Assembly: GCA_016297215.1 (NCBI GenBank)
Contig: JAEDGZ010000003.1
Location: 1 to 64,000, forward strand
Direction of reading: 5' to 3'
Source: Paludibacteraceae bacterium
GTDB lineage: Bacteria; Bacteroidota; Bacteroidia; Bacteroidales; Paludibacteraceae
Length of the DNA stretch: 64,000 bases
Shown here: piece by piece, positions 41,280 through 51,020 of the stretch
How the letters are laid out: the number at the start of each line of letters is the position of its first letter
Position numbering within the stretch: the first letter of the stretch is position 1
The notes under the pieces: model-generated
Told to the model about the DNA's origin: nothing
Database searches by the model: none
Seen by the model: only the letters and a program-made list of their open reading frames with translations
Position numbers and translations under genes: made by a program

Positions 41280-42440
41280 TTAACTATACCTTCCCCCGAA
41301 CTTCTCCGTCACTTCCGTTACGATATTGCGGATGTTCTGCTCGCGGTCTTTCGGGCAGATGAGCAGCACGCCGTCCGACTCTGCCACAATCATATCCTTC
41401 AGCCCGCCTATCACCGCCAGTTTGCCCGACTCCAGCGTAACCACGTTGCCTTCGCTCTCATAGTACATCGCCTCGCAGTGCAGTGTTACGTTCTTCTGCT
41501 CGTCTTTCTCGCTCAGGTCGTACAGCGAGCCCCATGTGCCGAGGTCGCTCCATCCGAAGTCCGCAGGCAGCACATACACGTTCTGCGCTTTCTCCAGCAC
41601 CCCGTAGTCGATACTGATGTTCGGGCAGGTGGGGAACTTCTCCTGAATAAACGCCTCTTCGTCTGCCGTGCCGAACACCTTGGCACCCGACCGAAACAGC
41701 CTGTCCATCTCCGGCAAGAACGAACGGAATGCCGAGCATATAGTCCGCATGTTCCACAGGAATATCCCCGAGTTCCACAAGAACTCCCCGCTCTCTACGA
41801 ACACCTTCGCCAACTCCAAGTTCGGCTTCTCTGTAAAGGTCTTCACAGCATAAATCTCCGATTCAGTCTGACAGCGCGCAGCGCGGTCCTCTATCTGAAT
41901 ATACCCGTACCCCGTCTCCGGCCGTGTGGGCTTCATGCCCAGCGTCAGCAGCGAGTCATGCGCCCCTATGAACGCCAACCCGCAACGCACCACCTGCTGA
42001 AACTCCTGCTCGTTCAGTATCAGGTGGTCCGACGGCGCCACGATGATGTTCGCGTCGCAGTACTCGTGGCTCAAATCCATCGGGTCATCCTTGTCCAGCG
42101 CGCCCGCGGCTATCGCTTCCTGCCGCAGCATACCCTTGATATGCGCCACCGCATACGCTATCGCCGGCGCCGTGTTCCGCCGAGCGGGCTCACACAGCAC
42201 CTGCTCGGGCTTCATGTCGGGTATCTGCGCCAGTATCTGCTCGCGGTATGCCACATTCGTTACCACCACGATATGCTCTATCGGCATCAGCGGACGAAAA
42301 CGGTCAACCGTCATCTGCAAGAGGCTCTTCCCTGTCCCAAAGAAGTCCAAAAACTGCTTGGGTTTGTTATTCCTGCTGTACGGCCAGAACCGACTACCGA
42401 TTCCGCCCGCCATAATCACACAAAAATTATTGTTCCGCAT
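41280..42440 (-). CDS. manC: Mannose-1-phosphate guanylyltransferase
   Basis: 386 residues from MRNNNFCVIMAGG, the usual family N-terminus (ATGs at 42464 and 42476 are possible). The nucleotide-binding motif is MAGGIGSRFWPYSRNNKPKQ. EKPNLELAKVFVESGEFLWN and DYGVLEKAQNVYVLPADFGW are conserved ManC segments. It makes GDP-mannose from mannose-1-phosphate and GTP for surface polysaccharides. There is no fused isomerase domain. Its promoter is at 42517-42547. Confidence 0.93.
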   Translation of the reverse strand: MRNNNFCVIMAGGIGSRFWPYSRNNKPKQFLDFFGTGKSLLQMTVDRFRPLMPIEHIVVVTNVAYREQILAQIPDMKPEQVLCEPARRNTAPAIAYAVAHIKGMLRQEAIAAGALDKDDPMDLSHEYCDANIIVAPSDHLILNEQEFQQVVRCGLAFIGAHDSLLTLGMKPTRPETGYGYIQIEDRAARCQTESEIYAVKTFTEKPNLELAKVFVESGEFLWNSGIFLWNMRTICSAFRSFLPEMDRLFRSGAKVFGTADEEAFIQEKFPTCPNISIDYGVLEKAQNVYVLPADFGWSDLGTWGSLYDLSEKDEQKNVTLHCEAMYYESEGNVVTLESGKLAVIGGLKDMIVAESDGVLLICPKDREQNIRNIVTEVTEKFGGRYS

Positions 42441-42516
42441 ACCTGCTTTTTCTTTACAATCCATGTTTTCTAACATAGTTTTTCATGGATAAATTAGACT
42501 TCTTTAATTTGCCCGC

Positions 42517-42547
42517 AAAGATACAACTTTTTCCCCAATTATGCAAA
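42517..42547 (-). promoter_or_regulatory. Promoter for manC
   Basis: On the minus strand, TTTG (42547-42544), 19 bases, TATCTTTG (42524-42517). Confidence 0.72.
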
Positions 42548-42845
42548 TCTTTTTACAAAAAAATCATAATTAAGCAAAATAACACCATTTACCAACCTCA
42601 CAAAAACCACCAAAAACATCCCCCTTCTAAATATGGTACGATTATTAAGATTTCACCACCCTACCCTACACGCACTCTCATAAGGGTTGAGTAAGGGTTA
42701 AGTAAGGCTCTAACTGCACCTCCGCAAAAACCAAAAATGTACGATTATTAAGAATACTTCCCCAAAAAGCACCCTCCTAAAATCCCACAACACACACAAC
42801 AAATGATAATTTTTTCACAACAATCGATATAAAAACACACACAAA
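42548..42845. other. Intergenic region with a 15-base direct repeat
   Basis: AT-rich and strongly A/C-biased. GTACGATTATTAAGA occurs twice, at 42636-42650 and 42739-42753. AAGGGTTGAGTAAGGGTTAA lies between them. No gene is visible. Confidence 0.6.
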
Positions 42846-42877
42846 TTTGCGCAATTCAATTATTTTTCGTACCTTTG
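42846..42877 (+). promoter_or_regulatory. Promoter for the GH13 gene
   Basis: TTTG (42846-42849), 20 bases, TACCTTTG (42870-42877), giving a short leader before the ATG at 42915. Confidence 0.75.
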
Positions 42878-42914
42878 CACCCGCTTTTGAATGCAACAAT
42901 CAACCTACTATACC

Positions 42915-45569
42915 ATGAGAAAATCATTCTTCTTAACCGCCCTCGCGGCGTTCATCTCCGCCAACTCCATCCTCGCACAAATAACCACCACCCCCGCCAT
43001 CATCCAGCAAGGCTATGACGGCGAGGTTACCGTCATCTTCAACCCCAACCAAGGCAACAAAGGCATGGTCGGTGCCACCGCCTGCTACGCACACACCGGT
43101 ATCACATACCACGGCACTGCGTGGCAAGAAGCACCAAAATGGAGAAGCGCACTCGACAAACACAAAATGACCAAAAACGCCGACGGCAACTGGGAACTCA
43201 AAATCACACCCTCCATCAACGCCTTCTACGGCATCAGCGACACCATCACCGTTACCCAACTCTGCTTCGTCTTCAACGACGGCGCAACAGGCACCAAAGA
43301 AGGTAAAGCAGAAGGCGACAAAGACATCTTTGTCAACCTCATAGAAGCAGGATTCGCTGTCGCTTTCAGCGAGCCCCTACCAGCCATCTCCGAGAAAAAC
43401 ACCACCGTTACCGTTACCGCTACCGCTACCGAAAACTGCCAGCTCAGGCTCCTCCTCAACGATAAAGAGGTACAAACCGCTGAAGGCAAAGAAATAACCT
43501 TTACCACCACCCTCAACACCGAAGGAGACTACGTCTTCGAATGTATCGCCACCACAGACACAGAACAAGCAAACGCCACCATCACCACCTGCATCCCTAA
43601 AGCACCACAACGCACCAACAGACCCGCAGGCATCCTCAACGGCATCTACTACGACCCCGACGACAACACCAAAGTAACCCTCTGCACGTACGCCGCAAGC
43701 AAGACAGAACCCGCTAAACACGTCTTCGTCGTCGGAGACTTCAACGATTGGACCATCTCCGACCAATTCCAACTCCAACAAGACAACGATAGCGCCTACT
43801 TCTGGATCACCCTCGACAACCTCACACCCAAGCAGGAATATGCCTTCCAATACGTCGTCGTACGAGCCGATGGCACCATCAAACGCATCTCTGACCTCTA
43901 CTCCGAGAAACTACTCCACCCCGACGACCGATACGAACCCGCGAAAATCGACTCCACACTCATACCATACCCCAAGCAGGCAGACGGATACTGCACCGTC
44001 ATACAAACCGGAAAAGACCCCTTCCCATGGTCTGACGAAACGCTCAACTTCAAACGCCCCGACAAAAACAACCTTATCATATACGAACTCTGGATCTACG
44101 ACTACACACCTTTCCGCTCCATACCCGCACTCCACGAGCGACTCGACTACATTCAGCAACTCGGAGTCAACGCCATCGAACTCATGCCCGTATGCGAGTT
44201 TGACGGAAACTACAACTGGGGATACTCGCCCAACCACTATTTCGCACTCGACAAAGCATACGGCACCCCCGAGATGCTTAAGACCTTCATCGACGAATGC
44301 CACAAACGAGGCATCGCCGTCATCCTCGACATGGTCTTCAACCACGCCACAGGACTCAACCCCATGAACAAACTCTATCCCTACGGCACCGAACTGAAAG
44401 AAAACCCGTGGTTCAACGCAAAAGCACCCCACACCGACAATGTGTACGAAGACTGGAACCACGGTTTCCCGCCCGCACACGCCATGTTCACGCGCGCTTT
44501 GCAATACTGGTTACGCGAATACAAAGTGGACGGCTACCGTATGGACCTCAGCCACGGACTCTGCGACTCCAACCCCAACACTTCCGTCCAAAACATCAAA
44601 GACTATTACGAGAATGGCGTGAAAGCCGTATCGGAAGATGCCTATTTCATCCTCGAACACTGGGGCGCTAACATGGGCAGCGAACGCCCGCAACTCATCA
44701 ACGAAGGAATGCTCTGCTGGCAAAACGTAACCAACGCCTACTGCCAGACTGCTATGGGATGGCTCTCAAAAGACTCTTTCGAAGATGCCAACAAAGACGG
44801 ATATGTTAGTTACTGCGAAAGCCACGACGAAGAACGCATGCAGTACAAGTGCAAAGCCTACGGAAACGGAGCCATCAAAACCAATGAAGATACACGACTC
44901 AGCCGTATCGCCGAAAACGTCATCTTCAACGTCCTCCTCAACGGCTCACACATGATCTGGCAATACGAAGAAATCGGATACGACTTCTCCATCAACAGCA
45001 GCCTCGACAAACCAAACGGAACATCTGAAGACGACCGCTGCTCCAAGAAACCCCGTCCCGAAAACCGCGGCTACTTCCAAGACCCGAGACGCATGGAGCA
45101 ATACACCAAAATTGCACAGGCTTGCCAACTGAGAACCAAAATCATGCCCCAAGTCTTCGAAGGAAACCCCACCGCCACAGCCATCACCGGAGGTAAAGCC
45201 GTCCGAACAATTCAATGGGGAAGCGACGTCTTCATCGTCGCTAACTTCGACCCCGCAGCAACCAAAGAAACAACACTCCCCGACGGCACATGGTACGACT
45301 ACTTCGCTGCTGCAACCACTCCCACTGCAAACAACACCATCACACTCGCGGCTGGAGAAGTCAAGATATACACCGGCAAACAACAAACACTGCCCGAGAT
45401 AAAACAATCCTTCGACTTCCTCCTCAGCATTCCTAACACCACCATTGACGAGGACAAAGAGAATAACAACAACATGAACACACCCTGCAAAAAACTCCTC
45501 ATCAACGGCGAAATCCTTATACAACGAGGAGACCTCATCTACGACCTGACTGGCAGAAGACGACTATAA
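42915..45569 (+). CDS. Secreted GH13 alpha-amylase-family enzyme with short C-terminal tail
   Basis: 884 residues. Signal peptide MRKSFFLTALAAFISANSILA. Two N-terminal beta modules precede catalysis, the second like the E-set domain of branching enzymes (HVFVVGDFNDWTISDQFQL). The TIM barrel carries the GH13 regions: DMVFNHATG, DGYRMDLSHG with the nucleophile Asp, FILEHWG with the acid Glu, and SHDEERM. It should act on starch-like glucans outside the cytoplasm. The end, KLLINGEILIQRGDLIYD plus seven residues, is the short tail seen on other secreted proteins here. The start at 42915 is chosen for the signal peptide; 42891 is an alternative. Confidence 0.92.
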   Translation: MRKSFFLTALAAFISANSILAQITTTPAIIQQGYDGEVTVIFNPNQGNKGMVGATACYAHTGITYHGTAWQEAPKWRSALDKHKMTKNADGNWELKITPSINAFYGISDTITVTQLCFVFNDGATGTKEGKAEGDKDIFVNLIEAGFAVAFSEPLPAISEKNTTVTVTATATENCQLRLLLNDKEVQTAEGKEITFTTTLNTEGDYVFECIATTDTEQANATITTCIPKAPQRTNRPAGILNGIYYDPDDNTKVTLCTYAASKTEPAKHVFVVGDFNDWTISDQFQLQQDNDSAYFWITLDNLTPKQEYAFQYVVVRADGTIKRISDLYSEKLLHPDDRYEPAKIDSTLIPYPKQADGYCTVIQTGKDPFPWSDETLNFKRPDKNNLIIYELWIYDYTPFRSIPALHERLDYIQQLGVNAIELMPVCEFDGNYNWGYSPNHYFALDKAYGTPEMLKTFIDECHKRGIAVILDMVFNHATGLNPMNKLYPYGTELKENPWFNAKAPHTDNVYEDWNHGFPPAHAMFTRALQYWLREYKVDGYRMDLSHGLCDSNPNTSVQNIKDYYENGVKAVSEDAYFILEHWGANMGSERPQLINEGMLCWQNVTNAYCQTAMGWLSKDSFEDANKDGYVSYCESHDEERMQYKCKAYGNGAIKTNEDTRLSRIAENVIFNVLLNGSHMIWQYEEIGYDFSINSSLDKPNGTSEDDRCSKKPRPENRGYFQDPRRMEQYTKIAQACQLRTKIMPQVFEGNPTATAITGGKAVRTIQWGSDVFIVANFDPAATKETTLPDGTWYDYFAAATTPTANNTITLAAGEVKIYTGKQQTLPEIKQSFDFLLSIPNTTIDEDKENNNNMNTPCKKLLINGEILIQRGDLIYDLTGRRRL

Positions 45570-45628
45570 TACAAATCAGCGCCAAACGCCCGATATAAGA
45601 GAAAAATGCAAAAAAATCACAAAAAAAC

Positions 45629-45659
45629 TTGCACATATCAAAAGTTTTTACTAATTTTG
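45629..45659 (+). promoter_or_regulatory. Promoter for the DUF2795/type IX gene run
   Basis: TTG (45629-45631), 20 bases, TAATTTTG (45652-45659). The leader is about 115 bases, long for this window, and no terminator is evident before polA, 13 kb downstream. Confidence 0.72.
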
Positions 45660-45780
45660 CGCGGTATTTTGGGAAAAGACCCATGCAAAAGTACCTCTTC
45701 GTCGCGTTAATACGACGGATTGCGCCTTTATAGATAACTGATTTTTAGCACATTAGACACCTACTAAAACTTTTAACTAT

Positions 45781-46008
45781 ATGTATTGGACGTTGGAATT
45801 AGCATCAAAACTCGAAGATGCACCTTGGCCCGCCACCAAGGAGGAATTGTTGGATTACGCAAATCGTATAGGAGCACCCGCTGAAGTAATAGAAAATCTC
45901 GGAGAACTCGACGACGACGAAGATGTTATTTACGAAAGTATTTTAGACCTTTGGCCCGACTATCCTACCAACGACGAAGACTTCTTCTTCAACGAAGATG
46001 AGTACTAA
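45781..46008 (+). CDS. DUF2795 family protein
   Basis: 75 residues, very acidic, with MYWTLELASKLEDAPWPATK at the start, the segment IGAPAEVIENL and a C-terminal DEDFFFNEDEY. It is a short, highly conserved Bacteroidetes family of unknown role. It lies 17 bases before porP in the same transcript. Confidence 0.93.
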   Translation: MYWTLELASKLEDAPWPATKEELLDYANRIGAPAEVIENLGELDDDEDVIYESILDLWPDYPTNDEDFFFNEDEY

Positions 46009-46025
46009 GGCTGACCTTTTATAGA

Positions 46026-47000
46026 ATGGATTTGCAGGCTATAAAGCGTTATATCATAACCTTCTGGTGCTGGGGACTCTCCTTAATTGCATACGCACAG
46101 TTCGACCCGCAAATGGGGCAATATATGTACATGCAATCCTCCTTCAACCCCGCAGCACTCGCAGAAGGAAATATGATGAAAGTCTATGGAGCACACCGAA
46201 TGCAATACGTCGGTATCAACAACGCACCTATGACCACGTGGGTCGCCTTCAATAGCCCCTTCGTAATCGGAAAAACAAACCACGCAGCAGGAGTCAAATT
46301 CCTTAACGATAAGTTCGGACTGTTCACTAACCAAGCCGTTTACGCACAATACGCATACAAACACAAAATCGGAAAAGGATTCCTCTCTGCCGGCATCGAC
46401 CTCGGATTTATCAACATCGGATTCAAAGGAGATAGCGTCAACCTCGATATGCTCAGCCAAGCAGACTATTTCGATAGAAACGATGAAGCAATTCCTAACG
46501 GCGATAAATCGGGTATGACCTTTGACATGGCTTTAGGACTTTACTACAGCACAAACACTTGGTGGGTCGGAGCTTCCTACGCTCACCTCACACAACCAAA
46601 AGTCATTTGGGCTGACCAAGTCGAAACGGAATTCCACCTCAAAGGAACAATGTACATCGCAGGAGGATACCACTTCAAACTCAAAAACTACAAAAATTGG
46701 CAACTGCAACCGTCCGCTATCCTCTCTACAGACTTCCGAGATTGGGACATAGACCTCACACTCATGTGCGCGTACTTAGATAAGTATAGATGGGGACTCG
46801 GATACAGAATAGCAGGTAGCGTCAACATCTTACTCAATATCGACATCATCGCCGGACTACAACTCGGTTACTCCTGCGAACTGCCCACAAGCAAACTGCT
46901 AAGAGAAAGTTACGGATCACACGAGATATATTTGGCTTACAATTTCGATATCCTAAAGCCCAAACGAACCAATAGATACAAAAGCGTCAGATACCTATAA
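46026..47000 (+). CDS. porP: Type IX secretion outer-membrane protein, PorP/SprF family
   Basis: 324 residues. Signal peptide ending near LIAYA-Q, then the family opening QFDPQMGQYMYMQSSFNPAA. The rest is a beta-barrel pattern ending in an aromatic strand (HEIYLAYNFDI). PorP/SprF proteins work with the GldK/GldN ring on the periplasmic side of the outer membrane. It is first of the type IX genes, 34 bases before gldK. Confidence 0.94.
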   Translation: MDLQAIKRYIITFWCWGLSLIAYAQFDPQMGQYMYMQSSFNPAALAEGNMMKVYGAHRMQYVGINNAPMTTWVAFNSPFVIGKTNHAAGVKFLNDKFGLFTNQAVYAQYAYKHKIGKGFLSAGIDLGFINIGFKGDSVNLDMLSQADYFDRNDEAIPNGDKSGMTFDMALGLYYSTNTWWVGASYAHLTQPKVIWADQVETEFHLKGTMYIAGGYHFKLKNYKNWQLQPSAILSTDFRDWDIDLTLMCAYLDKYRWGLGYRIAGSVNILLNIDIIAGLQLGYSCELPTSKLLRESYGSHEIYLAYNFDILKPKRTNRYKSVRYL

Positions 47001-47034
47001 TATATAGTAGAACAATAAGATTATGCTATCAGAT

Positions 47035-48390
47035 ATGAAAATGAAATTCATGCTATTCGTAGCGGCAGTGACCGCTGTGGTAGCGAGTTGCAGCGCACCG
47101 GCAGGGGAACTCGTCGGCGTTAGTAAAGCAGGTGATTTCAGAGAAGCAAACCCCTACGGAATGGTTTTCATCCGTAAAGGCGCTTTTATGATGGGAGCAA
47201 ACACCCAATCCGCTGTCTTCGAACAACCCGACAACATCCGAATGATGAGCGTCGAGGCATTCTGGATGGACGAAACGGAAATCACCAACAACGAGTACAA
47301 ACAATTTGTATTCTGGGTTCGAGACTCCATCGCTATGACTCGACTCGTCGAGGCTGGTATGCAAGACTATGCAATACAACCCAAAGACGAAGACTTCGAT
47401 GAGGAGAACTTCACGCTCAATTGGAAGATGCGCTCCAAAATTCCATGGGGATCCAAAGACGAAGAAGTTCGAGACGCACTCGCATCAATGTACTTCAGCG
47501 ACGGTAAAGAACTCAAATCCAACTACCTGCACTACCGCTACCAGTGGTACAACTACGACCAAGCTTCCGAACAACGAAATAAGTTCGATGTCGCTACCAG
47601 CTCCTACCCCGTAGGCGCTTCCGTACGCATCGATACCTTCTGGGTTGACGAACTCGGCTCCATCAACGATAGCACAATCATTAGACCGCTGCGAGAGCCT
47701 AAAGACCTGATCACTAAGAAAATCATTAGCGTATATCCCGATACCCTCGCTTGGGTACGCGACTTCCAGTTCTCATTCAACGAACCTATGCTCCACATGT
47801 ATTTCTCGCACCCGGGTTACCTCGAATACCCCGTCGTCGGTGTTACGTGGGAACAAGCACACGCCTTCTGCAACTGGCGATCTAACTACTTCAATAATGC
47901 CAACGATGTTCGCGCGAATGCTTACCGACTCCCCACCGAAGCAGAATGGGAATACGCAGCACGAGGAGGACGAACTATGGGCATGTACCCGTGGGGAAAC
48001 AACTACGCCCGAGACGGACAAGGATGCTTCTTCGCTAACTTCAAACCCTATCGCGGTAGCTACAACGACGATACAGGTACCACCACTATGAAAGTCGCAC
48101 AATACCGACCCAACGATTTCGGACTGTTCGACATGGCAGGTAATGTCGCTGAATGGACCAACGATGCATACAACGATGCTACCAGTACCTACACACACGA
48201 CCTCAACCCCGAGTTCTCCTATATGGCTCGAAAAGATGACCCCGATGTGCTCAAAAAGAAAGTCATCAAAGGAGGTAGTTGGAAAGACATCAGTTACTTC
48301 ATGCAGTGCGGCGTTCGTACATACGAATATCAATACGAAAGCCGACCCTACATCGGATTCCGCTGCGTTCGCTCTTACATCGGAGAATAA
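47035..48390 (+). CDS. gldK: Type IX secretion lipoprotein GldK/PorK
   Basis: 451 residues. A lipobox (TAVVASCSAP) marks an outer-membrane lipoprotein. The body is a formylglycine-generating-enzyme-like (SUMF1) domain: GMVFIRKGAFMMGAN, DETEITNNEYKQFV, EWEYAARGGRTMGMYPWGNN, GGSWKDISYFMQCG, and the final IGFRCVRS. In GldK this fold is structural, forming the ring with GldN. I start at MKMKF; ATGs at 47023 and 47041 are possible. Confidence 0.95.
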   Translation: MKMKFMLFVAAVTAVVASCSAPAGELVGVSKAGDFREANPYGMVFIRKGAFMMGANTQSAVFEQPDNIRMMSVEAFWMDETEITNNEYKQFVFWVRDSIAMTRLVEAGMQDYAIQPKDEDFDEENFTLNWKMRSKIPWGSKDEEVRDALASMYFSDGKELKSNYLHYRYQWYNYDQASEQRNKFDVATSSYPVGASVRIDTFWVDELGSINDSTIIRPLREPKDLITKKIISVYPDTLAWVRDFQFSFNEPMLHMYFSHPGYLEYPVVGVTWEQAHAFCNWRSNYFNNANDVRANAYRLPTEAEWEYAARGGRTMGMYPWGNNYARDGQGCFFANFKPYRGSYNDDTGTTTMKVAQYRPNDFGLFDMAGNVAEWTNDAYNDATSTYTHDLNPEFSYMARKDDPDVLKKKVIKGGSWKDISYFMQCGVRTYEYQYESRPYIGFRCVRSYIGE

Positions 48391-48453
48391 TAACACATTA
48401 TTATATATAATAACAAGAAAATTTTAAGGTTCAAACCAATAATTTAGAAAACT

Positions 48454-49419
48454 ATGGCTAAATCAGAAAAGACCACAGAAACTGCAAACAAAGTTGGGGC
48501 TTGGGAAAAATTCATGCTCTGGTATGAATCCTACAAAGGAAAACGCATCGTCGGAGTCATCTATTCCGTCGGCGCTTCCGTCGTAATTATCGGAGCATTG
48601 TTCAAAATCATGCACTGGCCCGGAGCATCTACAGTGCTTATCGCCGGTATGCTTACCGAGGCTTTCCTCTTCGTCATAGGTGCCCTCGATAAACCGCACC
48701 CCGAATTTAACTGGAGCAACGTCTTCCCGCAACTGTTGGAATATGGTACCAATCCCGAAATCTTGGAGGAAAAAGCAAAACAACCCCGCCCCACCCTCTT
48801 GGGGGCAGGCGTAGAAGGCGGTGAGATTCCTGCTATCTCCGGCGGCGTAGCCGCTTCCGCACAAGGCTCCGCACCCTCGGTGAAAGTGCCCTCACTCAGC
48901 GACAAAGACCTCGAAGCACTACAAAATGGTATCACTGACTTGGCTAAAACCGCTACACAACTCAGCGAACTCGGAAAAGTCGCTACTGCTACCACACAAC
49001 TGACGACCAAAATGGAGGCAGCCGGCAATGCTGCAGAACAATTCGCTGCAAGCCAAAGCACTCTACTCGCTTCCTCCACGCAACTCTCCGAGGCATACAA
49101 AGCAGCTGAAACGCACATGCAGGGAGCTGCAGATACAACCAAAGCATTTGCTGCAAATATGCAGAACGTTGACGCACAACTCAACGCACTCAACGCTATC
49201 TACGAACTGCAAATAAATGCGATCAAAGAGCAAGTTGAAATCGCTAAAGCACAAAACAACACGCTCGGGAAAGTAACTACCAGCCTGCAAAATATCGAGG
49301 CACAAGCAGCCGACGCACAACAATCCCAAGAGCAATTCGCTGCCGGAAGCAAGAAACTCGCTGCGCAAATCACTGACCTGAACGCTATTTACGGTAACAT
49401 GCTCAACGCATTAGCATAA
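48454..49419 (+). CDS. gldL: Type IX secretion motor protein GldL/PorL
   Basis: 321 residues. Two adjacent membrane helices (VIYSVGASVVIIGALFKIMH and VLIAGMLTEAFLFVIGAL) are followed by a long Ala/Gln-rich coiled coil. In known systems GldL pentamers surround two GldM helices and use the proton gradient to drive secretion. The stop is 13 bases before gldM. Confidence 0.96.
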   Translation: MAKSEKTTETANKVGAWEKFMLWYESYKGKRIVGVIYSVGASVVIIGALFKIMHWPGASTVLIAGMLTEAFLFVIGALDKPHPEFNWSNVFPQLLEYGTNPEILEEKAKQPRPTLLGAGVEGGEIPAISGGVAASAQGSAPSVKVPSLSDKDLEALQNGITDLAKTATQLSELGKVATATTQLTTKMEAAGNAAEQFAASQSTLLASSTQLSEAYKAAETHMQGAADTTKAFAANMQNVDAQLNALNAIYELQINAIKEQVEIAKAQNNTLGKVTTSLQNIEAQAADAQQSQEQFAAGSKKLAAQITDLNAIYGNMLNALA

Positions 49420-49432
49420 GATTGATACAACT

Positions 49433-51004
49433 ATGGGTGGAGCAAAAAACTGTCCGGAAACCCCGAGACAAAAAATGATCGGTATGATGTACCTCGTGCT
49501 AACCGCTATGTTGGCACTCAACGTCAGTACCGATATCTTGAACGGATTTACTATGGTGGACGATAGTCTGCACAATTCCGTGGACGCTGCCAATAGCCGA
49601 AATAGCAAAATGTATCGAGATTTTGAAGAAGCTACACAACAAAATCCCGAGAAAATGCAAGACTGGTACAATCGTGCAGTCGAACTCGGACAGCGCGCAG
49701 ATAGCCTGTACAATTATATCCAAGAGTTCAAAACGCAAATCGTTGTTCTTGCCGACGGACAAAAAGCCGTGGACGAACGCATCGCTGCAGGTATTGACCC
49801 TACACGCGAAATCCAAGGTAAAGACAACCGCGACGTCGCAGGACAATACGCCATTGTCGAAGGTAACGGCGCTATCCTCAGAGATGTCATTGCTATGTAT
49901 CGCGACTACATCGTCGAACTCGCAGAGAATAAACCCGAACTCGCCAACGAGTTCAGAAACGTCTTCGCCTGCGATAAGATGTGGAACGAACATATGAAAG
50001 ACTCCGTAGAATGGGAAGTCGGTATGTTCGATGGTATGCCCGTCTGCGCCTGCGTCACGGTGCTCACCAAGATGCAAAGCGATATTCGTACCACTGAGAG
50101 CGAGATGATTCTATACCTCCTCGACCAAACGGATGCAGGAGACCTGCGCGTGAACAAACTTAACGCTTATGTCATCCCAAAATCCGACTACGTCATCCAA
50201 GGAGCAAAATACTCCGCACAAATCATCTTGGCGGCTATCGACTCAACGCAAACACCTGAGTACTATATCAACGGGCAACGCATCAACGACCAGGGTATCT
50301 ACGAAGTGGTCGCAAGCGGATTGGGAGTCAAGAAATACAACGGACAAATAGCATTCCCTGATCCCGCTACCGGTGAAATGCAATACCTCCCCTTCGAGAG
50401 CGAATATGTTGTTAGCGAGCCCAGTGTTACTATCTCGAATACAGACCTCAACATCATGTACCGAGGCTACGACAACCCCTTCTCTATCTCCGTTCCCGGC
50501 GTAAGCAACGACAAACTCAAAGTAGAGGTGTCCGGCGGTGCATCGGTTACCCAGAGAAACGGACTTTGGATTATCAAGCCTAACGACCAAGCCAAAACCA
50601 TTACGGTAAAGGTTAAGGCGGAAATGGAGGGAACAATGCACAATATGGGTGAACGAGCATACCGAGTGAAGGCTCTGCCCAAACCGGGTGCTTACTTCAA
50701 AAGCGGAGAGACGGAATACCAAGAAGGTAATATCTCTCGTAGTGCACTGCTCAACAAAAATGCTACCATCATCGCAAGTTACGGACCGGACGGACTCTTA
50801 GACCTTCCTTTCACCATCAAGTCCTTCAAGTTGAATATCAACGGTATGTATCTCGAGGCAAAAGGCAATAAGTTCAGCAAAGACCAAATGGACCGCCTCG
50901 GAAAACTCAAAAAAGGAGCAATCGTAGTCATCACAGACATTCGAGCACAAGGACCCGACGGCAAAGAAACACGACTAAGCCCTATCCCGCTCACCATGAA
51001 CTAA
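49433..51004 (+). CDS. gldM: Type IX secretion motor protein GldM/PorM
   Basis: 523 residues. One N-terminal helix (MMYLVLTAMLALNVSTDIL) inserts in the inner membrane with GldL. The rest is periplasmic, rich in beta domains (from about 220 on) that reach the GldK-GldN ring. The opening GGAKNCPETPRQKMIGMMYL is characteristic. Confidence 0.96.
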   Translation: MGGAKNCPETPRQKMIGMMYLVLTAMLALNVSTDILNGFTMVDDSLHNSVDAANSRNSKMYRDFEEATQQNPEKMQDWYNRAVELGQRADSLYNYIQEFKTQIVVLADGQKAVDERIAAGIDPTREIQGKDNRDVAGQYAIVEGNGAILRDVIAMYRDYIVELAENKPELANEFRNVFACDKMWNEHMKDSVEWEVGMFDGMPVCACVTVLTKMQSDIRTTESEMILYLLDQTDAGDLRVNKLNAYVIPKSDYVIQGAKYSAQIILAAIDSTQTPEYYINGQRINDQGIYEVVASGLGVKKYNGQIAFPDPATGEMQYLPFESEYVVSEPSVTISNTDLNIMYRGYDNPFSISVPGVSNDKLKVEVSGGASVTQRNGLWIIKPNDQAKTITVKVKAEMEGTMHNMGERAYRVKALPKPGAYFKSGETEYQEGNISRSALLNKNATIIASYGPDGLLDLPFTIKSFKLNINGMYLEAKGNKFSKDQMDRLGKLKKGAIVVITDIRAQGPDGKETRLSPIPLTMN

Positions 51005-51020
51005 TAAATCACACAACATA

